Part shown: one piece after another, positions 16,851-27,200 of the stretch
Numbering within the stretch: the first letter of the stretch is position 1
Layout of the letters: each line of letters opens with the position of its first letter
Assembly (NCBI RefSeq): GCF_027627455.1
Contig: NZ_CP115483.1
Span: 806,001-870,000 of the forward strand
Source: Sphingobacterium sp. SYP-B4668
Lineage (GTDB): Bacteria > Bacteroidota > Bacteroidia > Sphingobacteriales > Sphingobacteriaceae
Direction of reading: 5' to 3'
DNA length: 64,000 bases
The notes under the pieces: model-generated
What the model saw: only the letters and a program-made list of their open reading frames with translations
What the model was told of the DNA's origin: nothing
The model's database searches: none
Program-made: the position numbers and the translations under genes

Positions 16851-19193
16851 ATGGAATACTTGGGGTTTATCTTACTTGTTATTGTTATCTTTTCTATTAT
16901 AAAGGCGGGAAGACAATTAAACAGCCTGAACGATGGCCTGCATAAATTTCAAGAACATCAGTTTGAACTTCAGCAAAAGATAGATCAAATCGCTAAGAAA
17001 CTGGATGAACTGGAAAGGTCACCTAATGAAGTTAGGCCTTTGGTCGATACACTCCCTACCAATCCTCCTCCTATTCCTAATAGTGCTGTTGGTCAAATAC
17101 CCGTAATTCAACCAATGTCCGAATCACTACCTGTAGAGGCTGAGCCAGACCAAGTCGAATCTTACGAAGTACCAGAGCCGATTAGCACTTCCCCTTTCCC
17201 GCCTGAACCTATAGCTTCCACTATTACCGAGCCAGTATCTCATATCCACAATGTCATTGAAGAACCCCCTTTAAATTGGTTTCAGAAATTTAGACAAAGC
17301 AATCCCGACCTTGAAAAGTTTATTGGCGAAAACCTCATTAATAAAATCGGAATATTGATTTTGGTATTGGGTATCAGTTTCTTTGTTAAGTTCGCTATTG
17401 ATCGAGATTGGATCAATGAAGCTGGCCGTGTAGGGATAGGCGTATTATCTGGTGGTCTTCTCATGGGAGTTGCACATTTTTTACGACGTAGATTTGCGGC
17501 TTTTAGTTCCGTTTTCGTTGCTGGTGCTATCAGTGTATTCTATCTGATGATTGGTATTGCCTTTCATGATTATCATTTATTCAGTCAGCCAGTCGCCTTT
17601 GGTATAATGGTCCTAATCACTGTATTTAGCATCCTCATATCGTTGCTTTACAACCGACAGGAACTAGCTATTCTATCCATTATTGGTGGATTTGCGGTGC
17701 CATTTATGGTCAGTACAGGACAGGGTAATTATCACGTACTATTCAGCTACCTCTCTATTTTGAATGTCGGTATGTTGAGCATTTCCTACTTTAAAAGATG
17801 GAATTGGGTCAATTTTGTGGCCTTTGCTGCTACCTATCTCATATACAGTGGATGGTATTTCCAAGTAGATTTTGCAAAAGAAGTTAGCTATGCCGGAGCA
17901 TTCGGATACGTCACCCTCTTCTTTCTTCTTTTTAGCCTCGCATTCATCATTAACAATGTTCGGTTCAAAAATAGATTTACGAAGTGGGAGCTCATCATTG
18001 TCCTGGCAAACACATTTCTTTATTTCAGTTTTGGACTCGCTATACTATCCCAATGGAATTCAGGATACAACGGATTGTTTACATTGATACTCGCTATATA
18101 CAACCTGCTGTTCGCGGTCACCATTTATAAAAAATATAAATTGAGCGAGGAGATCGTATATCTTTTGATTGGTTTGACATTGTTATTTGCAGTCGTCACC
18201 ATTCCTATCCAATTCAAAGGACATTATATTACCGCATTCTGGGCCTGCCAAGCCGTCATATTATTGTGGCTGGCCATGAAATCTAGATTTACGATTTTTT
18301 ACTTATTTGCCATTATTTTGCAGGTCTTGGTCGTTATCAGTTTGCTGATAGATTGGACAATAGACTACAGTGTGACAGATCCCTTGATGTACATAGGCCT
18401 AAATGAAATCTTTTTAACAGGCTTGCTTGTGGTTGCATCTTATTTTGTGGCATCTAGACTTTTAAGAGATTCGAATGAAGTTGTCAATTTTGGATATGGT
18501 ATTCATTTCAATCCAGCAATATATCGGAAGATTACCGCTAATATAGCCATAGCTTTGAGCTATCTTGTGTTGATTCTCGAAGTTTCCTATCAAGCCTCTA
18601 ATCGAATGTCTAATGATGGGTCGGTCATGGCATGCGTTACATTAGCACATTTTGCGTTTGCTAGCGTTTTAATCTATTTCGGGAAGAGATTTGGTACTTC
18701 TAAATTGACAAAACCACTGGCGCATATCTTGATCCTAGTCAATATTGTAGCCTACATAGTGTTGCTCCACAAAATTCCATTTATGGAAACGATAGGCCGA
18801 TTGAATCAAATTGAAAATAGCTATATCGCCTTTATCTTACATTATCTTATTCTATTCTGTCTGATATTTCAAATCTATCATATTAGCATAGACACTATCT
18901 TAAATTCCTCGAGCCTATACTATCGGCACAAATTGTTGATATGGCCGCTTGTATTCGTTCTCGTATTTATTGCTAGTGTCGAGATTAGTGTCCATACGTT
19001 GTCATTCTCCGCCACCTTTGATATTTATCATACAAGAGAGAATATGGTCTTTAAAGTCATGTTTCCTGTAGCTTGGGGAATTCTTTCGTTTATATTTTTA
19101 ATTCTTGGAATCAAGAAAGATTGGCGGGAGTTACGCATCGTTGCACTATCCTTACTCGGCATCACCATCCTTACTCGGCATCACCATCCTTAA
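16851..19193 (+). CDS. DUF2339 polytopic membrane protein, C-terminus frameshifted
   Basis: A very hydrophobic protein, 780 residues as it stands, with an N-terminal anchor (MEYLGFILLVIVIFSII), a coiled-coil-like stretch (LHKFQEHQFELQQKIDQIAK), a Pro/Glu-rich linker and about 20 predicted membrane helices starting at ENLINKIGILILVLGISFFVKF. This is the DUF2339 architecture; function unknown. The frame ends in an unnatural LLGITILTRHHHP because a 19-bp unit at 19150-19187 is duplicated. Removing one copy restores a protein about 48 residues longer (total near 828) that ends at 19356. An alternative start at 16794 adds 19 residues. It is followed by its usual partner type, a DUF3999 protein. 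Confidence 0.75.
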   Translation: MEYLGFILLVIVIFSIIKAGRQLNSLNDGLHKFQEHQFELQQKIDQIAKKLDELERSPNEVRPLVDTLPTNPPPIPNSAVGQIPVIQPMSESLPVEAEPDQVESYEVPEPISTSPFPPEPIASTITEPVSHIHNVIEEPPLNWFQKFRQSNPDLEKFIGENLINKIGILILVLGISFFVKFAIDRDWINEAGRVGIGVLSGGLLMGVAHFLRRRFAAFSSVFVAGAISVFYLMIGIAFHDYHLFSQPVAFGIMVLITVFSILISLLYNRQELAILSIIGGFAVPFMVSTGQGNYHVLFSYLSILNVGMLSISYFKRWNWVNFVAFAATYLIYSGWYFQVDFAKEVSYAGAFGYVTLFFLLFSLAFIINNVRFKNRFTKWELIIVLANTFLYFSFGLAILSQWNSGYNGLFTLILAIYNLLFAVTIYKKYKLSEEIVYLLIGLTLLFAVVTIPIQFKGHYITAFWACQAVILLWLAMKSRFTIFYLFAIILQVLVVISLLIDWTIDYSVTDPLMYIGLNEIFLTGLLVVASYFVASRLLRDSNEVVNFGYGIHFNPAIYRKITANIAIALSYLVLILEVSYQASNRMSNDGSVMACVTLAHFAFASVLIYFGKRFGTSKLTKPLAHILILVNIVAYIVLLHKIPFMETIGRLNQIENSYIAFILHYLILFCLIFQIYHISIDTILNSSSLYYRHKLLIWPLVFVLVFIASVEISVHTLSFSATFDIYHTRENMVFKVMFPVAWGILSFIFLILGIKKDWRELRIVALSLLGITILTRHHHP
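19150..19187 (+). repeat. Perfect 19-bp tandem duplication inside the DUF2339 gene
   Basis: CCTTACTCGGCATCACCAT occurs twice in direct succession (19150-19168 and 19169-19187) and is followed by a partial third start, CCTTA. Nineteen is not a multiple of three, so the duplication shifts the frame. Confidence 0.95.
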
Positions 19194-19356
19194 GTTGTTT
19201 ATTTATGACATTCAGGATGTTTCAGAGACCGGAAAGATCATCGCATTTATCTTGTTAGGGGTTTTGATACTCGTGATTTCCTTTGTATACCAAAAGATTA
19301 AGAAATTAATAGTAGTGGATGGTCAAGAGAGTCCCGATGACACCACTCCTCAATAG
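19188..19356 (+). pseudogene. Out-of-frame C-terminal segment of the DUF2339 protein
   Basis: In the +1 frame relative to the upstream gene, the sequence after the duplication encodes LKLFIYDIQDVSETGKII, another hydrophobic helix (FILLGVLILVISFVY), a basic turn (QKIKKL) and a polar tail ending DDTTPQ at TAG. These are the normal features of the end of a membrane protein and have no start codon of their own. This is the remainder of the preceding gene. Confidence 0.85.
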
Positions 19357-19371
19357 ACAAGCCATACTCCA

Positions 19372-20592
19372 ATGAAAAGATTAATTAGCATATTTTTATG
19401 TACCATTTGCGCTATGGTCCAGATATATGGTCAGCAGTACAGTGCCTCTCTAGAGGGCAATAAGCAGACTGGATATTTTCGGCTTGAGATTCCCCAGCCT
19501 ATTCGCTCATTGATTGGCAACGACATTGCTAAAGCTCGGATTTGGGATCGCGAGGGACGGGAGACCCCCTTTGTCAAATATATAACAACTATTGCTGACC
19601 ACAAGTTCGTCCCACTTAATATAGTTCGTAAAGAGATAATTCCCGATAGTGTCACTACGCTCGTTGTCAAAAATGAAAAACAACAGACTTGGACAGGATT
19701 ATGGCTAAGGGTGGCCAATAGTAATAGTAGGAAGCAATATACTCTAACCGGTAGTAACGATTCTCTTGATTGGTTCAGTCTTTCGGAAGATCAGGTCTTA
19801 GAAAATCTAACAGGACATCATCAGACTTTCAAAGAGCAGGAGATTAGTTTTCCACTGAATAACTACAAATATCTTAAAATAAGTATTCAGGACAAAGGCA
19901 CTAATCCGCTCAATGTAATGGCAATCGGCCGATATGATAATGTTGTCTCCTCTACGGTTTATCATACCATTAATGGAGGTAAACTGGATGTTGGAATCAA
20001 AGACAAGAACTCTATTCTTCGCGTTCAATTGCCCCATCCACAAGTCGTAGATAAGGTGACTCTTCATATTTCCAGCCCTAGATTATACAAACGCAATGCA
20101 TCAGTTTTCGTAAAAAAACGCGTGCAGGTGCGACGGAATAAGGTAGAAGAGCAGTTCGTCGAAATCGGGCAATATGAGCTAACTCCCAATAATACCACAT
20201 TGGAGTTACCTAGTCTATTTGTTAAAGATTTTTATATCCATATTGAGAATATGGATAGTCCCCCTCTACAAGTAGATAATTTTTCTTTAAGGCAGAAACC
20301 ATTGACACTCGTGACCCACCTGTCGGAGGGAGAGCAGTATGCTATAGTGGTTGATTCCTCTTTTAAACTGCCCGATTATGACCTGGCATTGTTTAAACTC
20401 CAAGCCAATCATGAACTCCCAATATTGAAGGTTAATAAATTGACTCGTGTAGAGCCGCAACTTAAGGATGCTCAGCAAGATGAACAGCGCGTCAAATTAG
20501 GGAATATCTTGTTATGGGGAGGGCTAATAATAGCAGTTATATTGGTTTGTTACTTTGCCATCAGCTTCTTCAGAGATATGGAAAGGAAGTAA
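19372..20592 (+). CDS. DUF3999-like exported membrane-anchored protein
   Basis: A 406-residue protein with a signal peptide (MKRLISIFLCTICAMVQIYG, followed by QQYSA), a large extracytoplasmic beta-rich region with a discoidin-like feel (residues about 25-365) and a C-terminal transmembrane helix (about 376-396, ILLWGGLIIAVILVCYFAI) with a short basic cytoplasmic tail. Architecture and its position right behind a DUF2339 gene agree with DUF3999, a family that is found next to DUF2339 in other phyla. Function is unknown; a two-protein envelope complex is a reasonable inference. Confidence 0.7.
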   Translation: MKRLISIFLCTICAMVQIYGQQYSASLEGNKQTGYFRLEIPQPIRSLIGNDIAKARIWDREGRETPFVKYITTIADHKFVPLNIVRKEIIPDSVTTLVVKNEKQQTWTGLWLRVANSNSRKQYTLTGSNDSLDWFSLSEDQVLENLTGHHQTFKEQEISFPLNNYKYLKISIQDKGTNPLNVMAIGRYDNVVSSTVYHTINGGKLDVGIKDKNSILRVQLPHPQVVDKVTLHISSPRLYKRNASVFVKKRVQVRRNKVEEQFVEIGQYELTPNNTTLELPSLFVKDFYIHIENMDSPPLQVDNFSLRQKPLTLVTHLSEGEQYAIVVDSSFKLPDYDLALFKLQANHELPILKVNKLTRVEPQLKDAQQDEQRVKLGNILLWGGLIIAVILVCYFAISFFRDMERK

Positions 20593-20624
20593 TTTATGAT
20601 AATACCGTCTATAAGATTGTAAGT

Positions 20625-21092
20625 CTAGATAAACGACAGTATCTTTTCTAAGTGAATAGCATCTTCCTTGTCAAATGAGTCTAGGGAATCACTATCGATA
20701 TCCAGCACACCTATCACACGGCCGTCTTTACGTAATGGAAGAACAATTTCCGATTTGGACAGAGAGCTGCATGCAATGTGGCCGGGGAATGCTTCTACAT
20801 CTGGTACAATCAGCGTTTCATCCAGCTGCCATGCTTTACCGCATACTCCTTTTCCTTTTTTGATACGCGTGCACGCCACTGGGCCTTGAAAAGGGCCCAA
20901 TACTAATTCATCCCCGTCAACAAGATAAAAGCCTACCCAAAAGAAACCAAATTGCTCCTTCAATGCTGCACTAATGTTGGCCAGATTTGCAATCAGATTT
21001 GATTCGCCATTTAGCAAAGCTTCTATCTGCGGGATTAACCCTTTATATTGTTCCGTTTTATTACCCGTTAGTATATGTAAATCTTCTGCCAT
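20625..21092 (-). CDS. Free methionine-(R)-sulfoxide reductase (GAF domain)
   Basis: A 155-residue single GAF domain of the fRMsr (YebR/MsrC) type, which reduces free L-methionine-R-sulfoxide. The three conserved cysteines have the diagnostic spacing: C74 in GPVACTRI, C84 in GVCGKAW and C108 in HIACSS. Their spacings of 10 and 24 equal those of the E. coli enzyme. Other blocks are FFWVGFYLVDGDELVLGPFQG and VIGVLDIDSDSL. It is convergent with the DUF3999 gene, 32 nt apart, and lies downstream of the sprA terminator. Confidence 0.92.
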   Translation of the reverse strand: MAEDLHILTGNKTEQYKGLIPQIEALLNGESNLIANLANISAALKEQFGFFWVGFYLVDGDELVLGPFQGPVACTRIKKGKGVCGKAWQLDETLIVPDVEAFPGHIACSSLSKSEIVLPLRKDGRVIGVLDIDSDSLDSFDKEDAIHLEKILSFI

Positions 21093-21171
21093 GACAGTAA
21101 TCCTGAATAGTAAAGAAAGTTAAAATAGTAAACAAAGCTACACAGAATTTTGTCCTTACAGCGTAAAAAAC

Positions 21172-21211
21172 AGAAAAGGGGAGTGTTATTCAAATAACAC
21201 CCCCCTTTTCT
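21172..21211 (-). terminator. Intrinsic terminator of sprA
   Basis: AGAAAAGGGG (21172-21181) and GTGTTA (21183-21188) pair with TAACAC and CCCCTTTTCT (up to 21211). On the minus strand the stem is followed by a T-rich tract. It lies directly after the sprA stop codon. Confidence 0.85.
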
Positions 21212-21227
21212 ACTTCTTGTATCTTGA

Positions 21228-24200
21228 CTATTGGAACATGATTCGAAGATTGATGCCAAAGTTGGTGTACGATGTAGCATAATTTTGCGAAGTGTACGGT
21301 TTGACTGAGTTGGTGTTCAAGAACAAACGAATATTGTACATCTGATTAATCATGTAATCAAGTGTAGGGTTGAAACTGATACTTTTGTTTCCGGCAGATA
21401 TCTCTGATCTATTCAAATCAGATCGATATACCATTGTTTTTCTATCGTTAATTGCCACATCCAATTTGAAATTCAGATCGCTGTTCATCTTGCGATCGCT
21501 AAACCATCCAAACGGCAATCTGAAATTATTCTTTCTATATCCAATGCCCAATACAAATGCTTCTTCAGTCATCATGGCCATTTGGCTATTCTGTAGACTG
21601 AAATTCAAATTTCGGTTTCTTCGGTATTCTGATGTTGCCGAGAGGTTATTTTTAAACCTTGCATCCAATCCAAGTAATGGAACAAATTGGTCAATGATAG
21701 AAATCTGTTGAAATTGGTTCTCAGGCAAGAAGTTACCATTCACATCTCTTGCGCTAGGAGCATCTGATTTTTCTTCGTATCTGATGACTGAATTGTATCC
21801 GCTAATGGTATATTGTGATGCATAGCTGTGCAATACCGTCAGGGATGTAAAAATGTCTTCAAGTCCTGGGATTTTATTCAATCCGTTGTAACTGATACGC
21901 CAGTTCGGAAGCGGGAAGCGAGGAGTAGAGCTTAGTTTTTCCTTACTAATGTTCTTTCCTAGGTATGTGCTCAAGAAAGAATTAACAACCACATCCTGTT
22001 GGGCTTTTCCGTATCCATCAGCATAGAAGTCAGTTGCCGATCCCACAGAGTTAGGGTTGATTTCGGCTAATCTATGCGATATGGTCATTCTGTTTTCTTC
22101 AAACTTCTGGAATAGCGCTTGATGGTCTTTAAATACCGTGCTGATTGCAATCTGTGTAATGCTGTAATTTCCAGTGGTGTATGGCGTTACACTCTCAAAA
22201 GCATTTGTAGTACTGTTGAATTGTACAGTAGCTGTATAGTTGTAGTTATCCGTCCGAGCAGCAGTCAAATCTATTCGGAGGCCCTTCACAGGCTCTAGAT
22301 TTGCAACCAAGGACAGATTCTCGGCAAATGATCGCGTAAACATTTGTGTTTGCATAGAGTCTGTAGACAACCAATCGTTATTGATGGCTCGCTGTAGGAT
22401 ATCGCTCTGGCTGCCAAACAAAAATCCCCAACCGGGAGCATTTGCATCAAAGTCGTACCCGAAAGCTTTGGTTTTTGGTAGATATCCCGGTAAATAAGTC
22501 CCCTCTATTTTGGTATAAGCCCCATCAATCTTACGGATTGAAGTCAAGAGTTGAACCAAGAAAGCATTTGAGCCTTTAGCGTTACGGCCAGAGTTACGTC
22601 GGATGAAACCAAATTTGTTGTACAGACCAACCATATTCAAAGACGGATTCACTTGGATGGTTCTGTTGTTTTGGATGCTATTACCAATATTGATATCTGG
22701 GCTTCTTAGAGATAGCAACGGCTCGCTTTGCCAATTGAACTGTGCCCCATATCTTGTGATTACATTGACCCAATCCAGATAAGGTAATTTAGATATAGGT
22801 AATGTGTAGGCGATATTCAACATGTGATTGTAGTCCGTTGTGCGTCCCATTTTCCAGAAATTGTTCCACATCGTGTCTCTCTTCACACCGTTTACTCGAC
22901 CATCTGGCTCGTCAATGATGGAGTAGTTGGTCGCATTGAAATCCAGACGAAGGGATTTTGTCAAATCCCAACTGATGCCGTAGATTCGGCTCATGTCAAA
23001 GTTTTTGTTGTACAACGTCGGAAGTACATTGTCCGATGTATTGTCTCGGATTGTATTCTCACTGTATATTCTGTTTACATCGACCCTAAAATTGATCAAC
23101 GATGGCATTAAATTAAAATTAAAGTCCTTCAGAATCTTTAGATAGTCAGACTTGATAACATTCTTTAACGGCTCGATAAATTTTACTGACGAGTTGCTAA
23201 AGTTGTAGTCCAAAGCAGCACGATAGTTCTTTTGAATGGATGAAGCCACTGAGTAATCGCGGTGGTTGTATGCTGAAAAAGCATAGGTAGCACTGAAATT
23301 TTCGATATCCCAAGGACGGATCGGTCTTTCATTGTTCATTCTTATTTTGCGGACATTCGTGAGGCTAAAACTTTTACGGGTCGTATAGTCCTGTACAAGT
23401 CTTAACAACGAATCTTGTTGGTTTCTCGAAAGATTGGCCAAGGCCGAATTCAATTCAATATCGGGATTCAATGGATTGTACTCCGGTGTAGAAGTTTGTT
23501 TCGAGTAGCTAAAGTAGAATGGAATCACCAGCCCAAAATCTCTAGGGAAGAATTTTCCCAATTCGGCATTTGACATAAAGTCAAAGTAAAGGTCCTCGTT
23601 CCGACTACGTTCATTCATCCGTTGCGAAAGATATCCAAATCCTATTGACGATTTGGTGCCCGATACCGAGACATTCGCAAAGTCGGCTAATTTCAAATTC
23701 AATCGAGCAGTAGCTGCCCAGCCACCTTTGTCATCAAAGTCTGTAAGGCGAAGTTCATTGAACCAAAATGAACCCGAAATATCACTGCCATCATCATTTG
23801 GAGAGCTCGAGGAGCTACCTTTCAATGGATTACGTACGCCCATCATGTAATAGCGCACCTTGCTGATATCTGGCGCACCCACTACTGTGATAATATTGTT
23901 TCCATCTTTGTATTCAAAAGGTACATCCAGTGGCCATGGTTGTCCATTAAGTGTCGCCTTGTCACGCGCGAGTTTGGCATCTTGGAACAGGCGGATTTGG
24001 ATATTCATCCTATTCTCATTGGGCCAAATCAAATCAGGTGATGTTGTACCATACGGAGTGACAAATAGTGGCATGTCGTACTCGTAGTAGTTGTAGCGGT
24101 CATCGGTACCCACCCGCAAGAATGCATGAGCATCTCCATTTCTGAGATTCTGTCCTTCTGCGTGGATGAACATTTCAATACGACCGTAAGGTCTAAAGTC

Positions 24201-27200
24201 ATGCGATGAAGTTTTGTATGTTCCACGCCCATAGCCGTCCCGTAGGTTCAATACATCCATGCTAAGCGCTTGTTCATTGAGACGGACGTTATAGTTGTTG
24301 TTCGTCCAATCTACTTGTCTATTAATTCCAGGGGGCTGGATGTAAGGGATAGGGTCTCGATTACCATTTTCTTCCACACTGATATTGGCCACATCAAAGA
24401 TAGAATTGTCTGAAGCTACAACTCCCATGGAGTAGTCGCTTATGACTTTAGATGGATTGTTCTCCGCATTATATCTTCTCCATTCACCTTTCACCAATTG
24501 CATCTTCGCCAACCTTACAATAGCCGTGTCCGCAAAATTTGTCAAAAATGTACGAACAAAGCGGATGGATTTGAAATCCTGTATATCGCCAAATTTGCTT
24601 TCATACTGCGTCAATGGGATACGGAACTTGTACCACTTTACATCCACTTCCGCGTCATTGACCAATTTTACTTTCGTTATCTGTTCATCCACAATATGGT
24701 TTTTACCAACGATTAAGTCTTGCGGACGTAACGAGATGCGATACTGATAGTATTCATCAATCTCGTTCATGTTATTGTCTCTGTTGACATCTTCGCCATC
24801 AGGAAGCAACGTGCTAGCAGATGTTTCCACACCAAAGTCCCGTTGTGATTGCTCATTCGTTTTGGAGTTGCCATCCACACCATTGTACCGCTGGTATCGT
24901 TTCAATATACCTGCAGCCTGTTGGTCCATCTGCTGGCTACGAAAATACATGTAATTGTCGCTTGATGGGTCATTACGTAGGTCATCCAACGCCGTAGGGT
25001 TTAAGATTCCCTGCAATTGAGAGAGGAAGCTACCATGAAAAGTTGATTCGTCGGCATCATTCAATCCGTCTAAACCCACGTCTTGTCGTTCTCGACTTTG
25101 GCTATCGTTATCAAAAGCTTGTACTACGGGTTGATTTTTAGTGACACGACCCCAGTTAGTTTGGTCCACCTGAGACATGTCGCCAATTGGAGAAATCGAG
25201 TTTTCTAGCGATTTGCGACCATCTTTCAAAATGTCTTCCGATATACTTCCTAAGTTAAAATAAATATCTCCACCATCCTTATTCGGGTTGGTCAAGGCCG
25301 GATCCATCATCCACATCTCTATGAATTCAATATTTTGCGCCTCGAAGTCGGTATTATCGATTTTTCTGAACATGCCACCCCACCTGCTTTTTGGATTGGC
25401 AAGGGTACCGTCGTTATTAATACCAGTAGTCGTATAGTTATATGGCCCGCGTAATGTAGGGTAGAAGGCTAGATCTAACGTCTGTAACCATTCATTCTGC
25501 CCCGAGCGAGTATCCTTATTGGGGAATACCTCCTTTTCGCCAACTTCGCGGACACGGTGGTCTGAGAGTTCACTGGTGGTGATATTGTTTGGTGTTAGGC
25601 TGTTGTTTCTGTAGAAAATAGGATCTATGTTGTAGAAAGCCAAAAGAGCTCTGTTATAGCCATACTGTAGATTATCTGTCAATGCAGATTCCGAAAACAT
25701 CCGTGGTGTACCCGATATCTGCCAGCTGTATTGGTTTTTGAGGTCAATATAGGAAACACTGTTTTCAAAGTCGTCGATATAAGTAGTTCCTGTGCGGCCA
25801 TTTTCCGTATCCAAGCCCTTTGGATGTCCCGGGATCAATTTTGCAAACTCTCCATAGAAGGAAATACTGGACTCTTCTTTTGTGCTCAAGAATGGAAGTT
25901 TATCAATCATCCGAGTAAGCCAGCGAGATGGAGCATTGTAGGAAAGGTCTGCACCCAGCATGGTATTGGACATAGGCTCTTCACCAATATTGACCTTCTC
26001 AGTCAAGGGTTTTTCCGTTAAGTTCATGATGGTAGCCCCCACTTGCAAGTTGTCGTTTACCAAGTAGTCAAATCGGCCACCCATCAAGGTTTTTTGCTGA
26101 AGGTTGTACATTGCATCATCTTCTACCGTTACGCGGATTGGTTGGCCTGAAAGCATCAAAGCTTCGTTCAATATCCTCAATCGACCAATTTCGTAATCTA
26201 TGGTGTAATCTACTCCCTCCTGTAACATGGCGCCACCGGCCATTACTTGTATAGATCCTCTGGTGATGTTGAATGCTCCGATTTGGTATTCTGTACCCAT
26301 TGCCGAGTTGTAGCGACCTTTGATGCGGTACCGGTTTTTTGTTGGAAATTGTTGTTGAGCTGCGACTTTGGTCGAGTCGTATAGCTCCGGAAAAGTGTAC
26401 TTATCAATCAGTGCCTGTTCGGCTCCCGTGACAAATTGACTCGCCAAATCTCTGCCAAAAGGCTCAACTACCGGAAAGATTAGTTTTCCTCTTTTTGGTT
26501 CTATCGTGATGTTTTCGATGTAATCAAAGTATCCATCTGGGATTTGCGCCTGTTGCTGGTTTAATCGATCTAACCCCGTGAGTTCTAGCCAAGTCTTTTC
26601 AGTGGTGCGTTGACCCTCATAGATAGCCGGGCGCTCCGTTCCGCTCTCATTTTCCGTACGGTATATTTGAAGGATAAAGTTCGAGTTCGAGACATTGTAA
26701 GCGCCTAGCGCATAGATGTTTTTCATCATCAAGTCCCATGTCGGCAACTTCGTCTTTAAGACCTCATTCTTCAATAATTTAGCATAGAGCATTTCTGGAT
26801 TAGACGGAGTTACTGGACGATCGGAACTAAACTCCCCAACTTGGTACTCCCTGCCATTTGCAGTATACCGATAGGCCACCGCTAAGATTTGGTCAGCGTT
26901 AAGGGGGAGATTCAAGGATATATATCCCAGTTTGCGCTCTACCGTATAGTCTCTGTTTTCGACCAGCTTTCTAGCGTAGGTCATCTTCGCATAGTTATCA
27001 TTCCCTCCAGATCCCCCAAAGAGATTCTGTACAAATGTTCCATTGGTCGGTCTGCCATTATTTCCTAATAATTCCAAGAGATTATTGGAGACAGCGGGGT
27101 TGCTCTCATTCGGGATACCTGAGGATGGGAATCCAGATGGGGTGGGTCTACCTGCTATCACTTGTGTGTTGTAAGGCGAGTTCTCTCCTAAATCCATCAA

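Noticed and set aside
19073..19258. Independent small gene at the end of DUF2339
   Set aside because: It is an out-of-frame shadow created around the 19-bp duplication.
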